Position numbers and translations under genes: made by a program
Origin: CBDAQA01 sp965247815
Lineage (GTDB): Bacteria > Planctomycetota > Phycisphaerae > Tepidisphaerales > Tepidisphaeraceae
DNA length: 64,000 nucleotides
Assembly: GCA_965247815.1 (NCBI GenBank)
Contig: CBDFHW010000014.1
Location: forward strand, 124,001-188,000
Direction of reading: 5' to 3'
Notes under the pieces: model-generated
What the model was told of the DNA's origin: nothing
Databases searched by the model: none
Seen by the model: only the letters and a program-made list of their open reading frames with translations
Shown here: piece after piece, positions 50,708 through 59,220 of the stretch
How positions within the stretch are numbered: position 1 is the stretch's first letter
Layout: every line of letters starts with the position of its first letter

Positions 50708-51201
50708 CACCGTTGCTCCCTCGGCGTTATATCGCAAACAATTGGTCCGGCCAGAGAATCGGGATCGAAGCCATCGTCAGCCGTGCCACACTCCGGGCAC
50801 CGACCGGCGCTGCCACGTCGGTCGTAACCGCACGATTCGCACAAATACGTAAAGTCCTGAAGGATAAACCGGCGAAATGCTTTCGAATAGGCGAAACGAT
50901 GCACCATCACTACGACAGGGACTACGAGCAGATAAAAGGGCAACACTGTTTCGACGCTGACATGTTCTCTGATTGCAATTAATGCTGAAGAAATGAGCAA
51001 AGCTTTAAAAAATGCGAGCGACCAGTACGGCCAGTAGAGCGCCAAACGTTTGCGGTAGGACGACAATAACTTTCGTCTGTCGCGCGCCGAAAACGACTGC
51101 AAAAGATCGTTCGGGCTGGCGCGTCCGCGGGGCGTCCCAACTACGAGCGTGTGCAGAAAGCCCCTCGCAGGTGCTGTGAGCTTACCAATCAGTCGGCGCA
51201 A
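50707..51201 (-). CDS. Membrane protein with C-terminal zinc-ribbon (CxxCGYDxRG)
   Basis: A 164-residue protein. Two transmembrane helices are visible (ALYWPYWSLAFFKALLISSALIAI and VLPFYLLVVPVVVMVHRF). The C-terminal zinc ribbon reads CESCGYDRRGSAGRCPECG. This ribbon is a frequent feature of small planctomycete membrane proteins of unknown function. It is the first gene of the run that ends in the decayed antitoxin pair. Confidence 0.7.
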   Translation of the reverse strand: MRRLIGKLTAPARGFLHTLVVGTPRGRASPNDLLQSFSARDRRKLLSSYRKRLALYWPYWSLAFFKALLISSALIAIREHVSVETVLPFYLLVVPVVVMVHRFAYSKAFRRFILQDFTYLCESCGYDRRGSAGRCPECGTADDGFDPDSLAGPIVCDITPREQR

Positions 51202-51206
51202 AACGA

Positions 51207-51285
51207 AGCTCGAATGACTAATGATGATTCGAATCAGAAGCGGGCAATAATGCCCAGCTTTTGTCCGTCATTCGTCATTCGAGCT
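51207..51285. repeat. Inverted repeat with a nested hairpin
   Basis: The 18-bp arms (51207-51224 and 51268-51285, AGCTCGAATGACTAATGA and its complement) match with one mismatch. Inside lies a second stem, GGGCA-ATAA-TGCCC. It sits between the rplS stop and the membrane-protein start on the minus strand and may be a repeat element or a weak terminator. Confidence 0.75.
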
Positions 51286-51320
51286 GCGGCAGTCGATTTG
51301 CAGTTCCTATGCGAGGCTGC

Positions 51321-51734
51321 TCAGCTCGCGGCGCCGACCAGTTCCTGCTTCTCGGCCTTGGACGTGGGGGCCTCTTCCTTCTTGACCTTGCGGACTTCGG
51401 CCAACCGAGTGGCCTTGCCGACGCGGTCGCGGAGATAGAACAGCTTGGCCCGGCGGGTTTCACCGCTGCGTTTCACGGTCACCTTGCTGATGAACGGCGA
51501 GTGGAGCGGGAAAATACGCTCGACACCTTCGTTGTTCACCAAGCGGCGGACGGTGAATGTTTCGTTGATGCCCCGGCCCTTTTTCATGATCACGGTGCCG
51601 GAGAAAATCTGGATGCGTTCTTTCTCGCCTTCGACGATGCGGGTCGAGACGTCGACGGTGTCGCCGACCTGAAACTGCGGCGGTTCTTTTTTAAGATGAT
51701 CTTTTTCGACGAGTTCGAGTAGTGCGTTTGTCAT
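51321..51734 (-). CDS. rplS: 50S ribosomal protein L19
   Basis: A 137-residue protein. The diagnostic core is FQVGDTVDVSTRIVEGEKERIQIFSGTVIMKKGRG, then FTVRRLVNNEGVERIFPLHSPFI and VTVKRSGETRRAKLFYLRDR. It forms the 30S-50S interface bridge. A C-terminal extension of ~30 residues, rich in Lys, Glu and Ala, is longer than in E. coli (115 residues). It is the last gene of the rpsP-trmD-rplS cluster; rimM is not present between rpsP and trmD. Confidence 0.97.
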   Translation of the reverse strand: MTNALLELVEKDHLKKEPPQFQVGDTVDVSTRIVEGEKERIQIFSGTVIMKKGRGINETFTVRRLVNNEGVERIFPLHSPFISKVTVKRSGETRRAKLFYLRDRVGKATRLAEVRKVKKEEAPTSKAEKQELVGAAS

Positions 51735-51839
51735 GGCTAGTCTCCGGTTCAGACGCAGTCACCGGAGAAAACCATCTCGGCTACCGCGACTGCGCTAAGG
51801 GGAAAATCGGGTCATTCGGGCGTTATTACTTCACTGTTG

Positions 51840-52559
51840 TCAACTTAACTTTTCAGCTCCGGCGCGTCGCAGGTACGTCTCCCATAAATCCGGTCGACGA
51901 GATTGCGTTCGCTCTTTTCGCTGTTCTAGTCTCCATTTGGCTATCAGGGAATGGTTTCCCGAAAGCAGAATATCCGGAACCGTCATTCCCCGAAAGTCCC
52001 GGGGGCGGGTGTATTGCGGATATTCTAACAGACCGTTAGCAAAACTTTCATCTTCGGCACCGGTTTTCGCTCCCAGGGCACCGGGTAGCAACCGCACGAC
52101 CGCATCGATCAGCACCATCGACGCCAGTTCACCACCGCTTAAGACGAAGTCGCCGATGCTGACCTCGCGGGGGGACAGGCCTTCGACAATTCGCTCGTCG
52201 AAACCTTCGTAGTGGCCGTTGATTAAAAGCAATCGCGGTTTCTGAGAAAACTCAATGGCCAAGTCCTGATCGAATAACCGGCCCTGCGGGGTTAACAAAA
52301 TCCGCTCGGTCGGCCTGTCGTCCTGTTTTTCGGCGTGCTCGACGGCGTCAAACACCGTGTCGCACATCATCACCATTCCGGGGCCACCCCCGAACGGTTT
52401 ATCGTCAACAGACTTATGCGCGTCAGTGGCGAAATCCCGGAAGTTGGTCAAATGGTATTCGACCAGCCCCTTTGCCGCCGCCCGTTTGGGAATGCTCGTT
52501 CCCAGGATGGGTCCGAACATTTCGGGGAAAAGGGTTAGTATGTCGATGCGCAACGCCAC
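51840..52559 (-). CDS. trmD: tRNA (guanine-N1)-methyltransferase
   Basis: A 239-residue protein with a GTG start at 52559; a longer in-frame start at 52613 adds an odd sequence. Motifs: LRIDILTLFPEMF, DDKPFGGGPGMVM, LLINGHYEGFDERI, VSIGDFVLSGGELASMVLIDAV and the conserved HYEGFDER trefoil-knot segment. It methylates G37 of tRNAs with SAM and protects against +1 frameshifting. The end of the protein (LWETYLRRAGAEKLS) is shorter than in E. coli. Confidence 0.96.
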   Translation of the reverse strand: MALRIDILTLFPEMFGPILGTSIPKRAAAKGLVEYHLTNFRDFATDAHKSVDDKPFGGGPGMVMMCDTVFDAVEHAEKQDDRPTERILLTPQGRLFDQDLAIEFSQKPRLLLINGHYEGFDERIVEGLSPREVSIGDFVLSGGELASMVLIDAVVRLLPGALGAKTGAEDESFANGLLEYPQYTRPRDFRGMTVPDILLSGNHSLIAKWRLEQRKERTQSRRPDLWETYLRRAGAEKLS

Positions 52560-52627
52560 GATCACGCCCGGACATAAATACAGCCGCGGGTTTTCACCCG
52601 CGGCCTGTTTCAATGCTGAGTTCTATA

Positions 52628-52945
52628 TTATGCGGTCTTTTCGGCGACCACCGGGGCGGCCTTGGCTTTACCCGGTTTGGGCAGACGCAGCTGCTTGTGC
52701 TCGATGCCTTGCCGCTTTAACAGCGACGAGACGGTCGGAGACGGGATCGCCCCGACGTCGAGCCAGTGCGTGCAACGGTCAAGTTTCGCGACAAACCGCT
52801 TGGTTTTGTCCTTTTGACCTGGATCGTAATGTCCGAGTTCCTCGATGACTCGACCGTCGCGGGGCGAACGGGAATCGATCGCAGAAAGGCGGTAGAAGGG
52901 CGCGTGAATACGACCCATCCGCTTTAATCTCAACTTCACAGCCAT
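52628..52945 (-). CDS. rpsP: 30S ribosomal protein S16
   Basis: A 105-residue protein with MAVKLRLKRMGRIHAPFYRLSAIDSRSPRDGRVIEELGHYDP, the standard S16 core, and WLDVGAIPSPTVSSLLKRQGI near the end. A short Lys/Pro/Ala tail follows. It is the first gene of the cluster with trmD and rplS. Confidence 0.97.
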   Translation of the reverse strand: MAVKLRLKRMGRIHAPFYRLSAIDSRSPRDGRVIEELGHYDPGQKDKTKRFVAKLDRCTHWLDVGAIPSPTVSSLLKRQGIEHKQLRLPKPGKAKAAPVVAEKTA

Positions 52946-53258
52946 GAGGCAATCTCCAAATTCCTTCCAAACCGAAGGACGGAGCAGTATATCGGGAGCC
53001 CCGCAAGTTACAAGCGCTCCGCCGGATGCGTTAATTTCCCGACGCGGGTTGCCCTAACCAGGCGAGCCGGGGCGGGGACGCCCCTGGCCCTCTATGATTC
53101 GCAATCGCGGGATCGCGGAATCCCATTGCCTATTGCTTCTCGGTCGTGAAGCTTTACGATTTTCGGCGATCGAGACCCCTGTATAGTGTCGCTCGGCAAC
53201 GAGTGACGGGTGGCCGACACCGTTCGACGCCGCCCCGAATGACCCACCGGAGATTTGA
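52946..53258. other. Divergent intergenic region between rpsP and ispG
   Basis: About 310 bp with no gene. TATAGT at 53179-53184 could be a -10 element for ispG, but no good -35 sits at the right distance. A loose GGGATCGCGGAATCCC palindrome occurs near 53111. Nothing else was seen. Confidence 0.4.
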
Positions 53259-54518
53259 ATGATTGTGCGTCGGCCCACGCGGAAGATTGTTCTCGGAGAT
53301 GCGGCCCACGGATTCGTGGGGATCGGTGCGGACTCGCGCGTGTCGGTGCAGTCGATGACGGCCGGGTACACGTACGAGATCGACAAATGCGTCGGTGAAA
53401 TCCACAAGCTCGCCGCCGCCGGCGCGGACATCGTCCGCGTGGCAGTGCCGGAGAAAAAAGACACCGCCGCGCTGAAAGAAATCCTGCCTCAGGTGTCGGT
53501 GCCGATCGTCGCAGACGTGCACTTCCACTTCCAGCGGGCGCTCGAGGCGATCGACGCGGGCGTCCACAAAATCCGCCTGAACCCGGGCAACATTAACGAC
53601 CGCGCTCAAGTGATCGATGTCATCCAGGCGTGCAAGGCCAAGAAAATTCCGATCCGCATCGGCGTCAACGAAGGTTCGATCATCGAGCGGAAAGACAAGC
53701 AAAAACGCCTGAAAGAACTCGGCGGGGTTTTCAGCGACAACAAGCACGGCCATTTCCTGGCCATCATGATCACCAAGCTCGAAGAGTACCTGGAGATCTT
53801 CCACGAGCAGGACTTTCACGACATCGTGATCAGCGCCAAGAGCATCGACCCGCTGATCGTGATTGATGCTTACAAGGCCATCAGTGAACGTTTCGATTAC
53901 CCGCTTCACCTGGGCGTCACGCATGCCGGTCCCAAGGAGACCGGCACGATCCGGTCGGTGGTGCCGCTCGGGCACCTGCTGGCGAGCGGGATCGGTGACA
54001 CGGTCCGCATCAGCTACGCCAACGACCCGGTGTACGAAGTTCAAGACGGGCTTGAGCTGATGTACATCCTCGGCCTGCGGACACGGATCGGCGCGGAGCT
54101 GATCGCCTGCCCCAGCTGCGGGCGAATTCAGGTCGACTTGTTCAGGCTGGTGCAGGACGTCCGCAAGCAGCTCGAAAAAGAGATCACACTGCCGATCAAG
54201 GTCGCCGTGATGGGTTGCGTCGTGAACGGCCCCGGTGAAGCCGAGGGCGCCGACGTGGCGATTTTTGCCGGAGACCGCAAGGGCATCATCTACGTGCAAG
54301 GCGAGAAGGTCGCAAACGTGCCCGAGGAGCAAATCCTGACCCGGCTGCTCGAAGAATGCCGGAAATTCCAAGACAAAGTCGCCCGCGGCGAAGCGAAGCT
54401 CGGCGAGAAGAAAGTCGACATCCTCCCGCCCGACCCGATCGGTGAACTGGGCAGCGGGTGGGAAAAAATCCAAAAAGAAAAAAGCGAAAAAGGAATGGGT
54501 TTGCCGGTCCTTCGGTAA
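53259..54518 (+). CDS. ispG: 4-hydroxy-3-methylbut-2-en-1-yl diphosphate synthase
   Basis: A 419-residue protein of the MEP pathway. It has the barrel start AAAGADIVRVAVPEKKDTAALKEI, PIVADVHFHFQRALEAIDAGVHKIRLNPGNI, and the [4Fe-4S] ligands in CPSCGRIQVDLF and GCVVNGPGEAEGADVAIFAGDRKG. The enzyme reduces methylerythritol cyclodiphosphate to HMBPP. GGAG precedes the ATG. It is of the usual bacterial short form. Confidence 0.96.
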   Translation: MIVRRPTRKIVLGDAAHGFVGIGADSRVSVQSMTAGYTYEIDKCVGEIHKLAAAGADIVRVAVPEKKDTAALKEILPQVSVPIVADVHFHFQRALEAIDAGVHKIRLNPGNINDRAQVIDVIQACKAKKIPIRIGVNEGSIIERKDKQKRLKELGGVFSDNKHGHFLAIMITKLEEYLEIFHEQDFHDIVISAKSIDPLIVIDAYKAISERFDYPLHLGVTHAGPKETGTIRSVVPLGHLLASGIGDTVRISYANDPVYEVQDGLELMYILGLRTRIGAELIACPSCGRIQVDLFRLVQDVRKQLEKEITLPIKVAVMGCVVNGPGEAEGADVAIFAGDRKGIIYVQGEKVANVPEEQILTRLLEECRKFQDKVARGEAKLGEKKVDILPPDPIGELGSGWEKIQKEKSEKGMGLPVLR

Positions 54519-54578
54519 GCCATTTCCCGTTTGTTACCCGCCGGCCGACGCCGAACGCATTTCTCACGACGCAGTCAT

Positions 54579-56081
54579 ATGCAGTCGGTTCCAGACGACA
54601 CGCCGACCGAGCCCACACCGCCCGCGGCGCGTCAGTCCGGTGTGATCGTTTGGCTGGTCGTTATCTGTATTATTGCGCTATCGCTCCGCCTGATGCGGTT
54701 CGGCCAGAGCCTCTGGTGCGACGAGATGGGGACGCTGCTGGAATACGCGGCCGCCCCCTGGCAGGTCGTCGTCGCCCCCGGGCCGGGGCAATACGTCCCC
54801 AACGATCACGTCCTTTATTCGATCCTGGCAAAACTCTGCCTGCTCGCCGGCAACGGGGGGCGGGTCGATCCTGCGGACACCGCGGCGGCATTGATTCGCC
54901 TGCCCTCGTTGCTGGCCGGGACGCTGCTCCCGCTGGCCGTCGCCTGGCCGCTGCGACGCTCCGCGCCGCGGGCGGCCGTTTTGCTCGCGATCCTGCTCGC
55001 CGTCCATCCCTGGTTCATTGCCGAAAGCACCGAAGCCCGCGGATACGGACTGATGCTTCTGCTCGGCGTGCTCGCGACGAATTACCTGCCGGGGAAGAAC
55101 ACCTCTCGGCCGGTCGTCTACGGGCTCCTGGTCGCCGGGATGATCTACGCCGTGTCAGTCTCAATGGTGCTGCTGATTGCACACGGAGTCTTCGTGCTGG
55201 TGCGGCGTGACGGGACAACCGCTTGGTCCCGCGGCGCGGCGGTCGGCCTGGTTTTAGCAACCCTGCTTTACCTGCCGATGGCCCGCGGCGTCGTCGACTA
55301 TTACCATCACCCGTTGTCGAGCCCGGAAAACTACGGACAGTTCGTGAATGACGTTCCCCGCTTCGCTTTGGCCGGGCAGTACCTGCCGCGGGTAAATGAT
55401 GCTGTGGTCTCTTTGCCAGACCCGTTCACCGGCTGGGGGTACTGGCTCGCGCCGGTGATCACGGTGGGTGTCGCGCTGCTGCTCGGCAATCGCAAGCAGC
55501 CGGAAAATACATTCCTTTCGGTCATGGCGATCGCGACAGTGCTCGCCCTGATCGTGCCAATCGCACTTCCCGCGGCAGGGCAGGTGCGATTTTTCCCCTG
55601 GTCGGGGGCCTTTCTGTGCGTGGCTTTCACGTCGATCTTACTTCGAACCTACGACCGATTCGGGCTCGCCTCGGGGTTGATTCTCACCGTCTGCGTCGCA
55701 GGTTGGATGCTCGTGACTGACTTTCAAATGCCGCCCGACCAACCGGTCCGGGAAGCCGTCATGACGGCCGACCGCCTCGCGCCTGCCGGGACGAACCTGT
55801 GCGTCGCGTTCCTCACCGCGGACGGCGTCGGTCGTTTATATTCCGACAAGGCAAAGACGCATTCGTTGCAGGTCGCGGCGACACCATCGGCCTTCTTCGC
55901 CGCCGAGCGGCGTGCGGTACAAACAACCGGGCGTCTCCCCTGGCTCGTGGTTTCTTATGAAAACCTTGTTCACGATTTCAGCCCCGAGTCCTGGGCGGAA
56001 CTGAACCGGCGCTATCGTCTGATCGAGCGTTCGATCGGGCGGGTGACGGCGGTCGCTATTTATGCCCCGGTGAATCAGTAA
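54579..56081 (+). CDS. GT39/ArnT-like polytopic membrane protein
   Basis: A 500-residue protein with about ten to eleven hydrophobic helices (GVIVWLVVICIIALSLRL, AAVLLAILLAVHPWFIA, YGLLVAGMIYAVSVSMVLL, GLASGLILTVCVAGWML). After the first helix comes LWCDEMGTLLEYA, with the D-E pair seen in GT-C glycosyltransferases of the dolichyl-phosphate-mannose or ArnT type. The protein is probably in the inner membrane and moves sugar from a lipid carrier. Donor and acceptor are unknown. The ATG at 54579 follows an upstream frame that adds only an Arg-rich tail. Confidence 0.7.
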   Translation: MQSVPDDTPTEPTPPAARQSGVIVWLVVICIIALSLRLMRFGQSLWCDEMGTLLEYAAAPWQVVVAPGPGQYVPNDHVLYSILAKLCLLAGNGGRVDPADTAAALIRLPSLLAGTLLPLAVAWPLRRSAPRAAVLLAILLAVHPWFIAESTEARGYGLMLLLGVLATNYLPGKNTSRPVVYGLLVAGMIYAVSVSMVLLIAHGVFVLVRRDGTTAWSRGAAVGLVLATLLYLPMARGVVDYYHHPLSSPENYGQFVNDVPRFALAGQYLPRVNDAVVSLPDPFTGWGYWLAPVITVGVALLLGNRKQPENTFLSVMAIATVLALIVPIALPAAGQVRFFPWSGAFLCVAFTSILLRTYDRFGLASGLILTVCVAGWMLVTDFQMPPDQPVREAVMTADRLAPAGTNLCVAFLTADGVGRLYSDKAKTHSLQVAATPSAFFAAERRAVQTTGRLPWLVVSYENLVHDFSPESWAELNRRYRLIERSIGRVTAVAIYAPVNQ

Positions 56082-56142
56082 GCCCAAGGTTGGGCTAGTA
56101 CTGTCTCGAAGCAACTAATGACTGAACCGCAGGATGGCCCCG

Positions 56143-56466
56143 ATGCAACGGATCGCATTTCTCATCCGGGTACGACCGGAAAAGCTCGACGAGTATCGCC
56201 GGTTGCACGACCCGATCTGGCCGGAGCTCGCGGCCGAGCTGACCGCGTCCGGCATTCGCAATTACACGCTCTGGCTCCGCCCCGACGGAACCGAATTCGG
56301 GTACCTCGAATGCGAGGACTGGGCCGCGTCGTGTGCGTATCTCGCAAAGTCGGACGTGCATACCCGCTGGCAGGAACTCATGAAGCAGTTCCTGCTGACA
56401 CCCGCCGACGGCGCCCTCGGCGGGCAACCGGTCGAGATGCTCGAGCAGTCGTTTCTCCTGAAATGA
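56143..56466 (+). CDS. rhaM: L-rhamnose mutarotase
   Basis: A 107-residue protein. The family pattern is clear: IRVRPEKLDEYRRLHDPIWPELAAELTASGIRNYTLWLR, then LFGYLE-type FGYLECEDWAASCAYL and HTRWQELMKQF. It interconverts the anomers of L-rhamnose. An in-frame ATG lies at 56134. It follows the GT39-like gene by 61 bp and may belong with it in surface-sugar metabolism; a RmlD-like reductase is at 3 kb. Confidence 0.88.
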   Translation: MQRIAFLIRVRPEKLDEYRRLHDPIWPELAAELTASGIRNYTLWLRPDGTEFGYLECEDWAASCAYLAKSDVHTRWQELMKQFLLTPADGALGGQPVEMLEQSFLLK

Positions 56467-56523
56467 GATCGATTGCGGCGCATCTCAACCGGCTCATGGA
56501 GAACGCCAATCCTTGAAAGCCGC

Positions 56524-56553
56524 GTCCCGGCAGGGCGGGGATCGACCGGTCGA
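56524..56553. repeat. Dispersed repeat, copy B2
   Basis: This 30-base block starting GTCCCGGCAGGGCGGGGATC differs from the block at 39260-39289 by one base and again contains the palindrome TCGACCGGTCGA. It lies between the mutarotase gene and the convergent PEP-CTERM propeller gene. Confidence 0.8.
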
Positions 56554-56627
56554 CGGGCTGCCTCCCGGCCTAGGCGATCCAGAATTTTCCGCATGATTCC
56601 CCGGCGTTTTTTACAGAGTGCCGGCGG

Positions 56628-58091
56628 TCATCGCCGGCTCGGCAGCACACGACGTCGCAGCAGACGCATCGTGAACAGGCTCGCGAGCATCGTGCCTGCC
56701 GCGGCCGGTTCCGGGACGGCGGTGATCTCGAAGACCTGTCCGGTCGTGCCGGTCGGCCCCAGCGCGGCGCTGGTCATGACATAGATTTCACCGTCGGCGT
56801 CCTGCCCGAACCCCTTGAGCCAGCGCCCCAGCGGGGCGTCGGCGGTGCCGAGCACGAATTCATTGATCTGTCCCGTGGTCAGGTCGGAATAAAACAGCCG
56901 ACCGTTCGCGGGCCCGCTGAACGGCCCGTTGCTGAAGTCACCGAAGATGTAATCCCCGCTCAGCGCCGGGATCGACGACCCGTGGTAGACGAAACCGCCC
57001 ACGATGGCCGAGCCCGAGTTGTGGTCGTATTCCGCCAACGGGTCGATTAACCCCGCGGGTAACCCGACGCTTTCCACCGGGTTTACCGAGCCGATCGTGC
57101 CGGTGGTCCTGTTAAACAGGAACGTGCCTTCCTTGATCGGCCAGCCGAAGTCGCCGCCCCGGGTGATCGTGTTGATCTCTTCGACGTTGTTCTGCCCGAC
57201 GTCTCCTTCGATGAGCCGACCGGACGGGGCGTCGAAGGAGAATTTGTATGGGTTTCGCAGGCCGTTGGCGTAGATTTCGGGCAACGCGCCGGCGACGCCG
57301 ACGAACGGATTGTCCGACGGGATGCCGTATTGGTGGTTAACACTATTGTTGCCATTCACGTCGATGCGGAGCATTTTGCCCATGACGACGCGGTTATCCT
57401 GGGCGTTCCCGGTGGCGACGATGTGGCCGTTACCGCTGTCGTTGGCGTTGCCACCGTCACCGATTGCCAGGTAAAGGTCGCCGTCCGGTCCGAAGGCGAT
57501 CGTCCCGCCGTTGTGGTTTAACGCCGGGTGATCTTCCCGGAGAAGGTCCCGGCGAGTGGTCGTGTCGACCACCAGCGGGTTGGCCGCGCTGACTTTCCAT
57601 TCGGTCAAAACATTTTGGTGATTGAACGCGCCGGTGAACGTGCCCGCGACGGGTGCGAAGTCGGCGGAGGTGATCCCGGCCTTTTCGCTCTGGTAGGTGT
57701 AAAGCGTGCGAAACTGCGGGCTCGCGGGGTTGTTGAATCCCGGCGCGAACGCGAGGCCGAGCAGGCCGCGTTCGTCGTAACCGGCGCTCAGCGGGATCGC
57801 GTTTTCAAGCCCGGTCAGGTCAAGAAACGGTGACGCCGACGGTGTCCCGTTCTGCACGATGTTGATCTTGCCCGTCTGGTCGACCACGAACAGATCGCTG
57901 GTGTCGCCCGGCGCGGTCACGCCTGCGACCGGCGCGACAAGCCCGGACTCGATCGGTTTGAGATTGATCGCGATCGTTCCCTTATGGATCGCGTTGGGCA
58001 GCAGGTTCTGGGCCGCCAGACTGCTCGAGGCGAGCATGGGGCTGGCCACTCCAGCGACTCCGGCGGCGACGAACCAATGTCTCGGTTTCAT
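56628..58091 (-). CDS. PEP-CTERM protein with PQQ-dependent-type sugar dehydrogenase propeller
   Basis: A 487-residue protein. It has a signal peptide (FVAAGVAGVASPMLASSSLAA). The six-bladed GSDH-type propeller shows DERGLLGLAFAPGF, HNGGTIAFGPDGDLYLAIGDGGNAND, GLRNPYKFSFDAPSGRLIEGDVGQN and EEINTITRGGDFGWP. The tail AVPEPAAAGTMLASLFTMRLLRRRVLPSRR is an exosortase (VPEP) signal. It should be displayed or released at the cell surface. AAAGG seven bases upstream fixes the start. A TGCAA-N3-TTGCA palindrome lies 110 nt upstream, as at the next PEP-CTERM gene. Confidence 0.85.
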   Translation of the reverse strand: MKPRHWFVAAGVAGVASPMLASSSLAAQNLLPNAIHKGTIAINLKPIESGLVAPVAGVTAPGDTSDLFVVDQTGKINIVQNGTPSASPFLDLTGLENAIPLSAGYDERGLLGLAFAPGFNNPASPQFRTLYTYQSEKAGITSADFAPVAGTFTGAFNHQNVLTEWKVSAANPLVVDTTTRRDLLREDHPALNHNGGTIAFGPDGDLYLAIGDGGNANDSGNGHIVATGNAQDNRVVMGKMLRIDVNGNNSVNHQYGIPSDNPFVGVAGALPEIYANGLRNPYKFSFDAPSGRLIEGDVGQNNVEEINTITRGGDFGWPIKEGTFLFNRTTGTIGSVNPVESVGLPAGLIDPLAEYDHNSGSAIVGGFVYHGSSIPALSGDYIFGDFSNGPFSGPANGRLFYSDLTTGQINEFVLGTADAPLGRWLKGFGQDADGEIYVMTSAALGPTGTTGQVFEITAVPEPAAAGTMLASLFTMRLLRRRVLPSRR

Positions 58092-58201
58092 GACTGGCCT
58101 TTCTAAGATGGATGACGTGTTCGACGGAGGAAATGAATCGCAAGCGGGCACCGCTTCGACGCCGGACAGAATAGAGAATCGATTAAAAACTTGCCGGTTT
58201 G

Positions 58202-58214
58202 TGCAAAGATTGCA
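58202..58214 (-). promoter_or_regulatory. Shared palindrome TGCAA-N3-TTGCA, copy 1
   Basis: The 13-mer TGCAATCTTTGCA (minus strand) is a 5-3-5 palindrome. It lies 110 nt upstream of the propeller gene start. The same 13-mer recurs 115 nt upstream of the next PEP-CTERM gene. It is a candidate operator for a common regulator. Confidence 0.4.
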
Positions 58215-58338
58215 AGCGATCTGCGGCGGAGTTGAAAACCGCCAACGATTCTGTCCAGACGTGCGCGCAAGATCGCGACCGACCGGTATAAAACCGGCGG
58301 TCGCGACTGTCCGCTCCGCGCCGCTGACAAGGTCAATT

Positions 58339-59016
58339 CTATTTCGACCGGCGCTTGCCCAGCATCAGGCAAGACCCGACGAGCAGCATCGAGATCGATG
58401 CCGGCTCGGGCACGACACCGCCGGCGGCAATGTTGTCGATTCCCAGCACGGCTACGAGATTGTCACCGCCCAGCGATGGCGAAGTGGCCGAAAGGATTCG
58501 CAGCTCGGCCGGTCCGGTGAGCAGTGCGTCGAATGTCTCGGACGGAAAGTTGACGTCCGTGAACGCAGCCGACGCGATGGAAAATGTGGCGTGATGCCAT
58601 GCCGAGTCGGCCGGTAGGGCAAAGGCGGTCGTCGACGAATAGCCCGCCGCGCCGCTTCCCGTGCCGTCTTTGAACGCCAGCCGAATCGATAGCGGACCCG
58701 TGCCCTGGTTTTCCAGGTCCATACTGATCGTCTTAACGCCCGCAGCAGCGTAATTGCCGGTCCATTGATTCCGGTTGAATGTCGTCATTTTTCCGCCAGC
58801 GCCACCGCCGGTCGAAGTGACTTGGAAATACGCGTCGCCCACGCCCGCGGGCCCGCCGGAACTCACGTTCGCCAGTGACCCAAACCCGCCGCCCCAGTTG
58901 TTCGTGGTCGAATTCTGAAACGTGTCTACTTGGCCGAGCACGACAGCCTTCGCAGACCCGATCGCTGTGAGAAGGACGACCGACGCGGCCGTTAACAACC
59001 GATGACTGTGTTGCAT
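58339..59016 (-). CDS. PEP-CTERM exoprotein, beta-sandwich type
   Basis: A 225-residue protein with a signal peptide (LLTAASVVLLTAIGSAKA). The mature part (DTFQNSTTNNWGGGFGSLANVSSGG ... AYFQVTSTGGGAGGKMTTFNRNQW ... VKTISMDLENQGTGPLSIRLAF ... WHHATFSI) is a carbohydrate-binding-like or LamG-like beta-sandwich frequent in planctomycete exoproteins. The tail VVPEPASISMLLVGSCLMLGKRRSK is an exosortase signal. AGG with an A-rich spacer upstream supports the ATG at 59016. The preceding 58152-58338 gap holds the first palindrome copy. Confidence 0.8.
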   Translation of the reverse strand: MQHSHRLLTAASVVLLTAIGSAKAVVLGQVDTFQNSTTNNWGGGFGSLANVSSGGPAGVGDAYFQVTSTGGGAGGKMTTFNRNQWTGNYAAAGVKTISMDLENQGTGPLSIRLAFKDGTGSGAAGYSSTTAFALPADSAWHHATFSIASAAFTDVNFPSETFDALLTGPAELRILSATSPSLGGDNLVAVLGIDNIAAGGVVPEPASISMLLVGSCLMLGKRRSK

Positions 59017-59131
59017 TTTTCCTGCCTTGAAGATCGAAGTGTCCGAACGTTCGTTGGAAGCGGCGAGCCCTCGCGTGCCACCCGAACCTGGCCGAATCCT
59101 ACGATGATGATTGCATCCGGCGGCGATCTCC

Positions 59132-59144
59132 TGCAAAGATTGCA
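59132..59144 (-). promoter_or_regulatory. Shared palindrome TGCAA-N3-TTGCA, copy 2
   Basis: An identical 13-mer to that at 58202-58214, 115 nt upstream of the beta-sandwich PEP-CTERM gene. A further half-site, GATTGCATCC, occurs at 59109-59118. It also lies ~80 bp upstream of argC on the other strand, so it could act on either gene. Confidence 0.4.
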
Positions 59145-59220
59145 TCTTTGTCCGGGGCTGCCGCGGGGCGTCGATTTAACGCCGGCCGTGAATCCGCTAT
59201 AAGCGGGCCAGGAAAACAAT

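Noticed and set aside
53154..54473. A 439-codon open frame on the minus strand
   Set aside because: It is antisense to ispG, whose motifs are unmistakable; the antisense product is His/Asp/Val-rich with no domain.
58202..59144. Reading the TGCAA...TTGCA sites as sigma-54 promoters
   Set aside because: The spacing between the GG-like and GC elements is too short (the sigma-54 -24/-12 layout is not met).
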